64,000 bases of DNA from Progne subis subis (taxonomy: Eukaryota; Chordata; Aves; Passeriformes; Hirundinidae). Below the pieces are notes generated by a model. It did not search any database. It was not told where the DNA came from and saw only the letters and a program-made list of their open reading frames with translations. A program made the translations under genes and the position numbers. The stretch covers positions 5,370,532 through 5,434,531 of the forward strand of contig JAKJHU010000039.1 of NCBI GenBank assembly GCA_022316685.1, given 5' to 3'. Positions 27,323-41,800 of the stretch are shown here, piece by piece. Position 1 is the first letter of the stretch; the number at the start of each line of letters is the position of its first letter.

Positions 27323-29608
27323 TTGAGGGAGGAAGACTGAATAGCTCACTTGTGAGCCTAAAATCAATCTCATTGGTATTAGCCATCTCAGGCAAGTGCC
27401 GGAGAAGAAACCAGACACTGAGTCACCTGCATTGTTTGGTAATGAGGTTCAAGCAAACAACATGTAGTTTTATATATATGGCCTGGTTTGGCCATAGAAC
27501 ATGGAAGCTGAAAGGAATTCTCTCAATAGGATGCCCAGAATCAAAAATCTGTGATGTTGACAATAACCCAGTGGATATGGCAGAAATTCAGATGAGATTT
27601 CTCCCTGAAGCAATGTGCTCAAGCTCAACATGTAGCTCTTTAGTTTCTCAGTTTCAAGCATTTTCTAAGGATGCCTTAAAATCAGGATCAAGCTACTGAT
27701 GTAACTGATATTTCTAGCTAAATGATTCAAAATCATGGTCAAGCATGTATTTTTCACCTTTAAGAATGCCTATCTTAGGAACTGCATATTTAGCTCAGCA
27801 GGGATTCAGTGACATACCACCTGTAATTCATTTCAGCATTGCTTTGGACAGACTTCTGAAATACTATGATCATGCTGGTGAATGACACCAGCTGTCCAAA
27901 TCAATATTTTACAAAATTGAGTTGTTGAATCTTTCTAAAGGTCTGCTTCTTCAGGAGAGGGGCCCTTATCATGTCTGGTCTTCAGCAATAAAATACAGAT
28001 TTTCCGTGTGGGACTGTGAGCCCCCCTCATCTTGCCATTCCATTCAGTCACATGCCTGTCAGTAGTTCTGCAGTCCAGATCCATAACCAGGCTACTAGTT
28101 CTGTGAAACATGTCCCAAGAGACAAAATGATAGCAAGATTCCCTTGACATTCTCCTGTACCTATATCTCTTCAGCCTTTTTCTAGCCTCTAATTGTGATT
28201 TCCTTGAAGGTGAGGATTCCATTGATGTCTTTCTACTAATAATGAAATGAAAAAGATGTTGGCATCAACTGTTTTCCTTCCCTGACTACTAGTTCATTTG
28301 AAGTCAATACAGGAGCTTTAGGAAGAAACCAAACTACAGCTCTAGCATATGTGCAATGTAGACTGTAACTCAAATTATATAATCCTGTTTCCTGACCAGA
28401 CCAGATGGAAGTATAAAAATACTGAATATTTCTGAGAATATAAAGTTTAGCTAGGCCAGATGTATATATGACATTTTAACTGTGGCCTCATGTGATCTGT
28501 ATACAGATGTATACAGTATTGAATAATAGGAGAGAGTTTTTTCATGTGCTATTGTTTCAGCCTTTTTAGAGGCAGTTAGTTTAATTTCAAAGTTAAATTT
28601 TAAAATCTCAAGACATTAAACTTGTCTTTAATGTGTGGTAGTTTGTGTCTTGGCTATTTAAAGTTGATCAGATGGGGATGCCTGGCAAGCTAGAGCTCAC
28701 AAGTTCAGGCACTGTAAATTTATATGCTTTTCTGCACACTACTTTCTTTCAGTAAAGAAGCCCAGAAAGCAAGTTAAAGAATGATTTGTCAAAGTTCTAT
28801 GAGGTTTTTACTAAAGAAATATGAAGATTAATCAATACCTCTATTTTGGGGAAATCAGTGTGTAACAAGACTCAGTGGTTTAAACTATATTCTACAAAAA
28901 TTCAAACTAGAGGACACATATTTTCATTTTTCTGATAATAACTGAAACATCATACTCAGAATTTTGGTAGGGGGTTTTTGTCTCTGGGAATTTTATAATC
29001 AGGACTAGTTTGTTTTTTTTTCTCAAATATACACTCTCATTCCCAAAGGAATTGATGCCAGGAAAATCTTAGATATATGTTATGTGGGAGGTCCAGCTAG
29101 AGAACTGAAATGGTTTCTACTGGCTTTATACTATACAAACAAGCTAAGAACCTGTGTCTGAATAGTTGTTGCTACACCACTCCTGTTTGGGGAACAAGCA
29201 TTATGGTCACAATGCTCTTTCAGTGGCAAAGCTCTTTTTAACTGCAGGCTAAAGTATCAGAGCTTAGAAAGAGATTTCTAATTTGTCAGGATCACCCATT
29301 CTGGCTCTTTGTATTTCTTTAATAATTTCACATTTCTTTCTCATTTTTCTATATCCATGTCACTGAATAAAATCTCAAAAAAATTATCAACACCTTGGTA
29401 AATTCACCCATTATGTATGACCTAATATACTGATCTGTCATGTATAAATGAAGCATAAAATCTAGTAATTCAGTGATCAATATATGATTACTCTAATGTT
29501 TGTCCAGGTAGTGAAACTGAAAAATAAGCATTCAATAATATATCTTGGCCAGTATTACAATTTGACATAATAGTGTGAGAAGCCCATAGCATGAAGAAGA
29601 TCAACTAT

Positions 29609-29639
29609 CACCTAAGACACAAATCAGGTGTCTTAGGTG
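29609..29639. repeat. Perfect 12-bp inverted repeat with a 7-bp loop
   Basis: CACCTAAGACAC (29609-29620), loop AAATCAG, then GTGTCTTAGGTG (29628-29639). All 12 positions pair. No T run follows and no gene is nearby. Confidence 0.92.
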
Positions 29640-32600
29640 TATTTTTGTCACAGAAAAGTCATCTTTAAAGATAAGTTTCATAGTTAAAAACTGGAAAATA
29701 AGGCTATTATAGAATTTTCTGGCTATAGAATAAGAAAAAATGCTCAAGTATACCACTGTATGTAGTTTTAAATATCAGTCTTCCACTTTTTATTCCAAGA
29801 CTGGTGCAATTTCACCTTGGAGACAGCTTTAGTATTGGGTTTATGCATTAAATCAGCTTTCCTACTTTTCAAAAGCACAGATGTGTCAGGATCTGTCACC
29901 CTTTTATCTTTGTGAAGAATGCTAGGCTAAACTGAATCTGATTCTTGGGCAAATGTAAAAACTGATGAGGATGCAAGGGATCCCAACCTTTGTAAACACT
30001 GGCATAATCTGCAGAGGGACAAAGAGAGAGAGAAAGAGAATGTGAGACACTGGTGAAAGAATTCACAGTGCTTAGGAGCACCAATTATGGACCAAGATCC
30101 TGTTTGTATTGTTTAATAACAAAAGATGGTTCTTGCCCCAAGGCACTTACAATAAATGTGGATTTGAAATTAATTTTCAAGGAATGCTAGGGTAATTGTG
30201 TGTGCACTGTGTTTAACGTATAAGGCAACACACTTTTGGAAATGGCATGTATTACTGGAATAAAGGAGCCTGAGCCTCTGTGTTGTTAAACTCCATTCAG
30301 AAGATAAAAATTATTGTATGATATTGGACAAAGACATAATCTCTCCATTAATAAATTCCAATTTTTAAATGTCTTTCTATATTAGCTATAGAATTTATGT
30401 ACCTAAGAGTATCTGAATGAGAAAAATAAAACATTTTGCATTCTGTCACTGAATGACCTTGATAACCATAAAAGAAATTAGAAAATATGTTCTATATTTG
30501 TTATGGCAAATATATTCTCTAAAGTATTACAGTAATCATTTTTAAGATCACAGTAATTTAACAGTTCCTCAGTTGTTCAAGTACTCTGGCCTTGGATGAT
30601 TGCTTGAACTTTCACATATACATTACCTGCAAAGTCTTTTAAAACGTTTTTCATACTTCAAACTCTTTCTTTTCCTGGATATATATTTAAAGGTAGTGTG
30701 GTTTATGAAAGGCCAGATGAAGATATTTCATAATCTTTCATCGCACAACTGAAGTAAAATAAAACTATGTCCACAGACATAGTGTTTAATCTTCATTTTT
30801 ACAAAAATGTTTTTATTTTCTTCCTCAACAAAAGAAAAAAAGTGAGCTCTCGAAGAGACATCTTTCACACTGAGCTGGAAGAACCATTGTTTCAGTCTAA
30901 TAGGCTTGGATCTAGGAAATAAATTCTCCACCACTGGACCCCATAACTTAATTCTTCTCAGTGCTGATAATGGATGCACTTGTCTCTCTATCTCACTACG
31001 AAATCATTACAAATAGTGTACATCACTGCTGGCACTCTTGGGATATTACCACTCCCTTATGCACCAACCATCTTCCTGATAGCTGTAGTGTTTGGCACAA
31101 CGCTTTGGGAATTTTCAGTTCTTCTTTCCCATGTGTTTATTTTCCTCCCACTCTCCAGCCTTTCTGAAAGCTGATCTTGTGAAGCTACTCAAGGAAATGT
31201 CATTCCTCCCCAGACCTCCCCAGCTTCTTTGACCTAGAGCACTGTAATCAGCTCCAGTGTTTTATGCAGACGATGAAATAATGTTACCTATACATCTTTT
31301 GGAGACTTACAGAACCTTCTCAGACATAAGGCTTTGGCTCCATTTCTGGTTCCTGAAAGTGTCAATCACAGCAGACACCATGACCAGAAATCCCTCTCAA
31401 CATTCCTACTTTCTTTTTGCTCCCTGAGCTATTTCAAGTTCTTAGTCCTGTACAGTGCAAAGGTCTTCTTTGCAAAACTGCCTGCCATCACCCGGTTTCT
31501 TTCTTCCTCAGATTTCTTTCTCCCCTTCAGTCAAGGTTCCCAGTCTCCCACCTCTTGCACCTGTTTGCACATGGAGACCAGCAGCATTAGGCTGGAAGGA
31601 CTTGTATCTGCACTGTTTATGGGTGTGTATCTGCAGTATCTACAGAAAAGTGCATCTCCCTGTGGGACAGTCACAGGATGGTGCACATATTGGATCACAC
31701 CACTTCTCTCCTTGTGAGACCTAATTTGTGAACCACAACTATCAGAAAGGAGCTGTTGGACATATCTGAGCCCTATCAAGAGGAAGACAGTTTCACAGAG
31801 CTCAGAATGACATAGTACTGCACTCCCAAACTACAAAAGCCAATTCTTCTCTCCTAGATATTGCATGACTACGGGATTTCCTCCTTGGCTCTAAAGATTC
31901 ATCTTCCTTTCTCTACTGGAGTCTGTCAGCAAACCTTAGCAGATCTTCCACAGACTTTCTCTGAGAATAGGTGATTATTTATATATTTTTATATTTATAG
32001 GTGATATATATATATAGAGTCTACACTTTCCCAGTGTTTTACATCCTTAAGCCCACCATTTTCATCCACACCAGAAAATGCAGGAAGTACTTCTTTCTTC
32101 CAAGCATTCACGACGAATTCAGAGCAAGACCTCCTCTGATTTCTGCCTGCCAAAATATTGTGTACTTGAGTACACTCTAAAATTTCCCAGAGGTACTTCC
32201 AGAGGTTGTGCAAGGCTATGACTCAGAGAAACGGTGCTGAACATCTACGTCAGAAAGTGAGCTGCGCTCAGCTGTGTACATTGGCTCAGCTGTTATACAG
32301 ACACCTGGCAGATAGAGACCATCTGTGCTGCTTGTATTGTGCAATCACATCTCTGTAATCTAAGAGTAAAAATGGAGGGGAAGAAGTAGCAATAGCTGTG
32401 GAGAAAGGAGAAAGCAGTAAGTTTCATATAACCTTTAATATCAAGAAGTGTAGGTCACGGAGCAGTTGATTTTGCTTGCCACAAAAGCAATTTTCACAGT
32501 AGGTGATGTACAAAATTATCCTCGACACATTCATTTTTCTAGAATAATCGAGGAGAATTACACACACATAAAACTCTTGTTATATATAGGGCAGTAACAG

Positions 32601-35600
32601 TAATTTCACTGCCAGAGGAACTGTCAGAAGCCTTCTTCCAAAGAATCCTTAAGAGACATCACAAGGAGAAGTTGTTAGGTTTGTGTAATCTGCAAAGAGT
32701 AATAAATTTTGAGTGACAGTATTGGTAGCTACTTTTTACAGCAGCACCTCTGCTTGCGGATAACTATCCCTGACCTTTTTCCCTAAAATGAAGAAAAAAA
32801 ACCAAAAAACAAACATTAGAATGTCTACCGGCAAGAGAGACAGCAAGAGAGATAAAGGTTTTATTCTTTAATACCTACCTCTGTATCACATGGACAGGAG
32901 CATATCACAACACCAGCAATTTAAGAGATGGGAAAGCAATACTGCAGAAGCAATGTAGTAGAGTGGTGGTCTCCTCATGCTTTTTGGGCTAAAAGGGAGA
33001 CAACCAAAGGCCAGTTCTTGCATTTAACTTAACCTCTTCTTTACCTTCCCAGCCTTTCACAGAATTCCTCAGAGCTTTCCAGGTTGAGCTGGGCTTCTCT
33101 CAATATTAAAAGGTTTCAAAAAGGGGCTATGTGGAATAAATGGGGTAAATTAGTAAATTCATTTATACAATGGCAATTATGCCTTCAGCTTTTGTAATTG
33201 GGCTTTTGTTACCAGGCCTTTTCATCTGTCTTTTCCTTAGAGGTAACCTCATGTGTGAGAGCTAAAGCAGTTTTCCTATAGACAGACCTCTGCTCCACAG
33301 ATGCCAGGTACAGATTAGCTAAGAAATTATTTCCCTGCTAATTTTCATCTCTGTTCCTCTGTGTTTGGTTTCTGTACCTCGTTTTGACCAGGTTTAGATG
33401 GATTATATGTTTATTATTGCATTTGGATTTTTTTTTTAACAATATGTGTATGTTAATGCAGAAACACATGTACACTAATATAAATATATATAATTTACTT
33501 TCACTTGTTTTTTACAAATTACTTATTGCATCTAGTCTTCAGACCAAAACCAAGCTCTTCCTACATGTTAGTACATTGAGTATGTAATGCAGTAAGATTA
33601 TACTTTCAGATTATACTTCAAACTATTCTGCAGTTCTACAAAACATTAAATAATATTTCATACTCTGTGATTGGGGTTTTTTTACATAGTTGCTAAGGTA
33701 ATGTGCTGGAGTTTGTGTTTCAGTTTTATTCAGCTAACTGTTTATTACATTTTAAAAATATAAGACTTATTAATTTGTATTTATTATTTCTATAACCTCT
33801 ACAATTCTTCATGGAGTTCTGTGTAAGAGACAAAGGCAGGCTGTTGTTTTGGACTATCTTTTCTCAGAGGAGAAAATGTAAGGGAAGTAGGTAGCACTAG
33901 ACAGTAATTCATATAAGTGGCTTATTGCTCTTCCAGAAGACTCAGATTTTGGAGGATTTTATCCTCTGTCAAATTTCCTTTGTTCTCCTAGGACATGCTT
34001 GTTCCTCCTGCATGAATAGCCCAACATTTGGCATCATACTTCGTTGAAACCCCTTCCCTCATCCATGTCTGGACCAGGCACATCCTATCCCCATCAGGAG
34101 AAGCAGCAAGCTCCCCATGGCCCAACCCTGCTGTTCTGTGCCGGAGTGTCTCCTATCTTACTCCTTCTCAGGCAAGCTTGGGAAGCATCTCTATTGCATG
34201 CTAGGCCAAGGACAATCAGCTGGGGAAGGTTTTGCTGCCTGTGCTTTTCACCCTCCCATTTGTACCTTTGATTCCTTGTGTTCAAGGGTTTCTGTGCGTG
34301 CAACACACTTCAGTATTTATTTTAATGATTCATTAATATTTTAAAACACAAACCTCTTGTAATCATAGAATTCCATCATTTTTTTAGGAAGTCAGGTGAA
34401 CATCAAATGTCTACAGACCGTAGTTTCACTACACACAGGCTATTCTGAAGATAAAATTTTTAGTTTTTCTGAAGCCTAGGAAAGACCTTTCTCACCAATC
34501 ACTTCAGTAACAAACTTGCTGATTCCATTGAATTGGGAAAATAGTATGAAGGGCTTAATAAGTTTAATGGTTTTGTTCACTTGGTTTACTGCTTTCCCAT
34601 CTACCCTTTACTTGCAGAGGACTTAAAATAAGGAAGCACACTTATCCTGCTGTTGTCTATTTAGCTTTCATTAAGTAAGTTGGTGCACAGTTCACACTCA
34701 TTCTCAAAACCAGCCCATCATCTAAAAGTATTTACATAAGACTCTTTGCATTATATGCCAACCTCTGCAACACTAGTATTAACTACTGACATCTGCCAAG
34801 GCTGACTAGTAAGTGCTTTACAGTATCAATTCATCCCAAGCAAAAAGCATGTTTGAGTGCTGCAGTGCTCTTGTTAACACCAATAAGAAGTATCAGAGCT
34901 CATATGACACCTAGCAGAAATTAGTACCCACATTCAAAGAAAAGCTTTTGTTATTTTCCAGAGTATTATGTGGACTTTATTGAGATGACTGCATCTGACA
35001 CCTGCTGTAATATAAAATGCAGCTATAATTAGCCAACTGATGCTCTCCACAGTTTAGGTCGAATCCCTTCTGTGGGAATTATGCTTTAAAATATTCAGAA
35101 CTCCAAGTGGCTCTCATTACATTTAATTTTTACTTAGAATTAGGTGGTCTAGAAAAAAAATTTAGGATTGTAATAGCCCCCCGCTGAATGCCACACAGCA
35201 ATGTGAAAACCCATAGATTTTTTTCCAAATAAAAAAATGAGAACAAGCAGACTACACTACAGCCTTCAATTGAAGTCTGGCTTTGCTTAATTGTACTTTT
35301 TGCACTCATCAGTCTCTCCTCTTCAGAGCAAGCTACAAAAATTGCCTGAATAGCCAAAGAAAAGTTTCCCACAGTCACTGGTCACAGAAAAACACCATTG
35401 TCCTTCCTCACAGTTTGATGGACAACATTTCTATAAATGGGTAGCCAGTCTGTCAATGGTACCCTTGCTGAAAAGGCAAAAGAAGAGAACAGATTCTGCC
35501 AATATCTGACAAAGCATGTTAACACATAATCAGGCATTCACTAGTCAGGCAGCTGCCCCTGGGACCTTCATAACACAGGTGCCTTTAAGCCATTTCCTAT

Positions 35601-36778
35601 TCACAGATAAAGGAAACAAGCAGGAGATACCTGGGAAAGGAGCAGTCTATTGTCGCCTGTCAAATATCCATCTTCTAGGCTGCCTGTATAAGAACAGAAA
35701 GAACACAAAAGAAACTTCAGCCTGAACTGCTGAATTATAAAACTGCAAAATACTCTGCAACTCCATAACTTTAATCTCCATTTAAATAATAATTTAAAAG
35801 GTTACCAAAGGAGCACTTTATCTTACAAGATGTACCTTCTTCATTCTTTTTCTGCATCAAACTGAGCAAAAGATCAGTTGTGTCCCCAAGGCCAACAACT
35901 AGAATAGTCAGCAGTGGCTATCCCTGGACTGTCACCTTCTCTCTCTGCAGCTTTGGTATGGTTTGTCTATGCCTAATCTGCTCCCTTCTTCACGCAGCTG
36001 AGATTATTAAATCAATCTTTAAACTGAGGAAACTGGAATTTTCTGAGAGATTAGTTTAGTGCAAGTAAAAGTTGATTAAACTCCAGAAAAAGACTCTTTG
36101 CCTTTTTATTAAAATACAACTTTAACTTAGGGAGCCTAATAAACAAGTGGCATTTCATAGTCAGTGTTATCTAAAGGCCACTAAGTAGAATGACCATTTT
36201 AGCAGTGAATGGATCATGATAAGACAAGAATTAGCTTTAAGTAAAGGAAAATATTTGTATTTTGTGATGGTGCAAAAGACATCTATTTCATACACTCAGT
36301 GTATTAAATGCTAAAAAACTATAGTTCCCAGCAGGAACTCAGTTCATATTTAAGTAATTTCATTTATTTCTCATGGTAATTTTAGTAGCACTGCCTGTGT
36401 GTTTAATATTAAACACATGAAAAAGATTTATCTAATTCTGTAGAAGTTCTTGATGGAAGCAATTCATGGAAGCAATACCTAGAAGAATTATTTCAGGACA
36501 TGCATCACAACAACTGGAATTGCCCTGATTTTGTTGGGAGGCTCCCGCAGGTAATTCACCATCTCTGAGAACATAAACTGCTGCAGTGCAGCACAAAACA
36601 TTTCAAGCAGCAGACAGAATATTGCACAGTATGAACAAATAAATGTGCAAAACTCTTCTGTACACTTCCATACGAAACAGTATTGATGTCTTGCCTTCTC
36701 AAGCAAGTTTCCCAAAGAGCCTAGTCGTGATTTCTCGCAACTACAATTCTCTTAGCAGATTTAGTCTTTCATACAGGC

Positions 36779-36814
<36 letters not shown>

Positions 36815-36837
36815 TGTATATATATATATACACACAC
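36779..36837. repeat. (TG)n(TA)n(CA)n compound microsatellite
   Basis: About 20 TG units with one interruption, then (TA)n to 36830, then (CA)n. The junction TGTGTATATATATATACACA is self-complementary. Confidence 0.95.
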
Positions 36838-38449
36838 CCCCCTCTGAAATTTAAAGAGGAAAGTTTCTAAGCTCCAGCAATAACGTTATTCAAATGGAAT
36901 TCATAGTAATAATGAAATTGAGAGGAAGCCAAGAATTAATAAAATTAAGGTAAAATTCAGTATGGTAAAATGTAAATGGGAAAAAAAAAAATTATGCTAA
37001 CTTTTGCCATTTTTTAATTGGTCAGTTTATAGAGTTCTGTACCATGAGGTCTCCTAGCACTGCCCATACCTGTTCAGCTTAGCTACAGAGACACTTCTCA
37101 ACTTTTTAGAAGGCCTGCTTTTTCTCTGTTGAATCAGTTTCAGGCCACTATCAAATTTACAATCTAGGTCCAGTCTTGCAAAGGATTTACACACAGGCTT
37201 AGCCTTATGCACGAGTAGTGTGCATTTAGAATTCATCAGAATGATTTGTGCACAAAGTAAGCAGGTGCATGACCAGCTTCACTGAAAGTTTGGGACCCAA
37301 ACTTCATATTCACTATTAACAAATCCTCTTCTGCTTTAGAAAAATATTGACAGTGAAGATAAGTGTGATCCTTTGTGCAGTCACTACAACACAAATGACT
37401 TTACAGTTACTTTATATCCAAAAAGAGTATCAGGTATTTACTTGTAGAGGAAGTTGAAGAATACTGTAGGTGGTATGAACACAGAGGGCCATGTCTAGAG
37501 AAGCTTACAGGATTTAGGTACCTATCTTACTTTGTCATATGGGTATGTGAATTCCTTAAGGCTAATTTGAGAGGATCAACACAACTACATAATACAGGCC
37601 CCTAATTTCAACTATCAGTCCACAAATCTCATATCAAACTAGATCTGGGTCTGTTTTTTGAAGTCTGCCAGGGGGCTGCAGAATACGGAATGATCAGTCA
37701 GACAGTAATGACAGATGTGGTCTATTCGATGACAACTGTCTAGCTACTGGGGTATAGAAATTTGTAAGTTGAACTGTTGAAGCAGGAGACAAATTTGGAT
37801 TTTAGCAATATAACTGTTCCCCAGAAAAGGCTAAGAAGACTGTAATATTTAGAAAAGGACGTGGTTCCCAGCTAAGCTATGTGGAAAGCTTGTACATAGC
37901 ACAACTTAAGACTCCTATTTAATATATTCCTAAGCATCCATCACTATTATTTATTTTAAAATAATAGTCAAATTATACTAATAAAGATGCAAGCTTCAGC
38001 TTTTAAAATCTAGCACTCGGTAATCAAAGTACCCCAACAGTTACATTTTCTCTGAAATAAATACACTATATTCCTGTTTCCCTTTTAAATATAGATTTTC
38101 AAGTGTCCTGTTAAACTTGAGTTAATATTGAGTTGAATATATAATACGTACAGCATGTACATATTAATGCAATGGAAAATTATTAATTTTTAGTCTGTCT
38201 TCAGGTATGAATGCTTTATTTCACAATGCTTGTGTCAAATTAATGACAGTTTGCAAAAAGGGGAAACACTGTGAGCATAGACACCTGCTCTGCAAGGCAC
38301 CTTCTACATTTTTATGTAATAGTCTCACAAGAAAATGATAGGTAGGAGATTTATAATCAAATCTTTCAAAGTAGCTATAGAAGCCTAGAATTTGCAAACA
38401 CAGAATAATTATAATAATGGTTCACTGACTTCCTAAGAAGGGCTGTTGA

Positions 38450-38800
38450 GCTAGGACTTGCAGGGGTCAGTTCTCAATCCCAATTTATATAACTGAGTTG
38501 AAGGATTTTGTGCAGAGTGCTAATCATATTTGCAGAAGGCACCAAGAAAGGGGCAGACAGGTATATAAAATTTAAATATGTTGTAAAATTACTAAACACA
38601 AACAATGAAAATAAAGACCAAAGTAAGGAAGAACACGAAGCAGTATTAGAAAATCACAAGGGTAAAAAAAAATTCAGAAAGGAAGAGTCATGGCTATATG
38701 TGCATGCCAGGATAAAGACACTAAACAGAATGCAGGCAACAGCATCACAAGTGTTAAGAATGATCAAATTACTGCAAGTCATAAATATAAGATACTTATA
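38450..38800 (+). mobile_element. Decayed CR1-type LINE fragment (catalytic region of reverse transcriptase)
   Basis: The DNA at 38470-38560 follows the CR1 GV--GSVLGPLLFNIFIND region with several stops. The peptide VLIIFAEGTKKG at about 38517-38554 corresponds to the family's TLIKFADDTKLGG. The catalytic Asp pair is replaced by Glu-Gly, so the copy is dead. The 3' limit is uncertain. Confidence 0.78.
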
Positions 38801-41800
38801 GGTTTGTTGGTTTGCCTTTTTTCTCTAACAGCAAATACATCAGGGCAGTATTTTTGCCAAGACATTTTGTAGATATCCCATTCCAATCCTGTCTGAACAG
38901 AGGTTTCTAAACTTTGATAAAGTGAAAGAAACACCAAAAGATCAGCAGAGCCATTTGCTTTGAAGGAATGCAGCTCCTATTGGAGAACTAGATTTGCAAT
39001 TCAGAGCTCTATTTGATGAAGCTGATAAGCACATGACCACATTTTAGGGATGCAGGCTGTGTTTTTTTCAGCTGGGCTAGTGCTTAAAATTAGACACCAG
39101 CTTACGTATCTTGTCGAACCAGGATCTATAAACTTTGTTGGAGCAATGCCTTTTCCTGGGTACTTGGGGAGCAACAGAAGTGAAGGGCTCTTAATTTTAA
39201 AATGAATGCTTGGAAAAATGAATAAAAGCTTTTATTTTGGAGGGATTTGGTCCTTTCCTATTTTAACCCTATTTAATTATTTAATTAGTATGACACTATC
39301 AATTTTGTTTTTATAACTGAGATAATTTAGAGCAGCACTGATAATCTGAATATTAAGAAAAACTAAATTTACAGCAGTTGGTGTCAAAGTGAACCATTTT
39401 ACTGGGGCTCTGGGCAGAATTCAGAGTATTGTTTATCTTTGAATCTCCAAATTATTTCTGGTTTTGTTGTTATTGTTCTTGTTGTTGGGTTGCGGGTTTT
39501 GTTTTGTTGGTGGTTTTTTGGGGTGTTTTTTGAAATATTGCCTCTTTTGCCTTTCTCTGTGCTACAGCTGACATAAGCAGAAGTACACAGCATGAGCTTT
39601 TCAGTTCAGGAGAAAAATCTGCTCATATGTTACACAGCCCGCTGAGCTCAGCGCTTCATTCTTTGGCACAACAAACCTCAATGACTGGTACATTCTGCCA
39701 AGTACCCACCTTTCTTTGAGTATTAGTTAGGAACAAAATTAAAGTGTGAGTTCAGAAATTATGGTACTATAATATTCAGCAGAAGAAACAGTGCTAGCAA
39801 TTATCACAGTGGTGACCAACAAAGAACTTGTGTCAAGTTACTGAGGTTTACTGTGATTTTAAATTGCTTAAAGTCACCTAGACTTGGAAAGAGTTGAATA
39901 TGTTTATGATTTTACAAACAAAATAAAAACAAGCAATAGTCCAAAACCAAGAGAAAATAGTATTCTACTTCAAAATAATTTTACTCCAACCACAATGTTT
40001 GATATTTAAGAACTTAGTGGACTTGTGCTTATATTTTTGAAGGTGATTTCATTGGGAGAGGCTTTTATATGCTTCAATGATCCATTAAGGATCAAAGCCA
40101 CAGAAGATTTAATATTATCATGACAACTCTATCTCTGAATGTTGAAAGCAATTCCAGATTACTCCCTCCCTTGTTTGTCATGTTATTAAAATATCTGGAC
40201 ATTACTGCCAAGTTACACATTTAAATCTTCTGGTTCCTCTTTCTAAACAAGTATCTCTATCTCTGGCAATCCACTTCTTGCCAATTTTCTATAAATTTAT
40301 TCCAAATTACCAGTATCTTTCCAGCAATGAGAGCTTCCAATATTTTATTGTTTCACCAGCTTTAGTGAGCATGCCATGTAATTTCCTCTATCTTTACGGA
40401 GGCCTGGATTTACTGTGGCCAGCTTTACTTCCAGAGGTGATTACAAGTGCATTCATTTTTACTGTGCACTACATGTAGTGAGCATATAATCATCTTCTAA
40501 AGCCATTTGGCTCTGGTCTGTCTCCTCCATTAGATATGAAGGTTTAACATCTCTGCCTTAGCTGTATTTGCACATTTTTTTCCCCAGTGCTCGTTTTCTC
40601 ACATGCTCTTATTTTCCTAATCTCTTAATATCACCTTGGATTATTTCTGTTCTGTTCATGTTTGTTTAATACATTGCATAATTTAATCTGTGAAACTTCA
40701 GATGATACCAAATTTGTTCAACTAGCAGCTGCAACCCAGATCAAGGTCTTCTGAGACAGAGCAAGTAGGAAAAAAATCTTTCCCCATAGGAATCATTACT
40801 GTTTCTCTAAGAGAAGACATTTGCAAACAACAGGAAGAAGGTTGAGATCCATTTTCTGCTTAGAAAAGAAAAGATGGGCATCAACAACTCTACTGACTAC
40901 TTCATGGTCTTTTGCCTACTCTTCTTGTAATGATCACTGAATAAATAATGTCGTATTACTGTCACCGTCTCTCGAAATACTTCACCTTCATTATATCGCC
41001 CTTATATTTCCATATATCCTTCTGATATTTATACGCTTATCAATTTATTTTTCATTTGAAATATTTTTTACCCCAAATCAACCTCTGGCTACAGGTAAAG
41101 ATAACATGCTCAAAAGCAAAGGAAAGATCTTAGGTCTCTCAGTTAGGACAGCTACACCTACCCATTGTTAAAGTAGGACACATCTGCTCCATCACTCCAG
41201 GAAAGCTGGGTTTTTCCAAATTGGAATCTATCAGGTAGCTGAGCACTCATCACTTGAGGTTAAAAATTGGTTCAAATGCCTGGACTTGATCTGTCTTTTC
41301 AGGTCATTGGGAATTCAGTCAGGACAATTTGTCTCCTCTAACACTGAGAAACAACAAGCAATGCCAGGTTGTTACATCTGTGCTCCATATTCTGCTCTGG
41401 TCAGCAGATCACTTATGAGTTAATCCAGTGTTGTAGTGCTGGTGGGGAAGGGGAAAGGGCAATGCATTTTCCTTTTTTCTTGAAATCTTCATTATTTGAT
41501 CCAAATGACATGATTACATTTTGCAGGCAGCTCCAGCTGCCTGTCCAGAGACAAAACTGCAAGAGGCAAGGCAGGTTGAAGCAGCCCTTGGTCACGGGCT
41601 GGAATTAGTATTGTTGCACAGAAATGCAAAACAGAATTTCACAGATTTTCTTAACTGACTACCATATTCTGTGCACATGTTCAAAACGTTATTTGACAAA
41701 AAAAAATTGTGTGTTTTGAGGAATTAAGTAAATTTCTATGTGTTTCAGTTTCTAAAGCAGGTACACATTCTGCCATAAGTATTTCTGAACCCAAAGAACA

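Larger units (their letters stand above)
25641..38449. other. Intergenic, no gene seen
   Basis: 12.8 kb with no supportable exon. Contents: an A15/G11 purine run at 27289-27322, a perfect 12-bp inverted repeat at 29609-29639, a TATA-rich stretch at 32001-32017 and a TG/TA/CA microsatellite at 36779-36837. Near 30100-30150 a stretch resembling ancient amniote repeats (TTGCCCCAAGGCACTTACAA) is visible but not classified. Confidence 0.7.

Noticed and set aside
27304..27699. 131-codon open frame starting in the G run
   Set aside because: No domain, no splice or promoter support, and a start inside low-complexity sequence. Long chance frames of this size are expected in 64 kb.
31334..31717. 127-codon plus-strand open frame
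   Set aside because: Ser/Leu/Cys-rich with no recognised motif, overlapped by another open frame. No sign of selection is visible.
34364..34420. AATCATAGAATTCC, resembling a reversed CR1 3' end
   Set aside because: The match stops after about 12 bp and the following sequence does not follow the CR1 3' UTR.
36001..36070. AAACTGAGGAAACTGGAA, resembling MIR
   Set aside because: Only one short block matches, and the flanks do not extend the similarity.
38690..38872. Open frame within the CR1 relic at 38.5 kb as a separate small gene
   Set aside because: It lies in another frame of decayed LINE sequence and shows no independent support.
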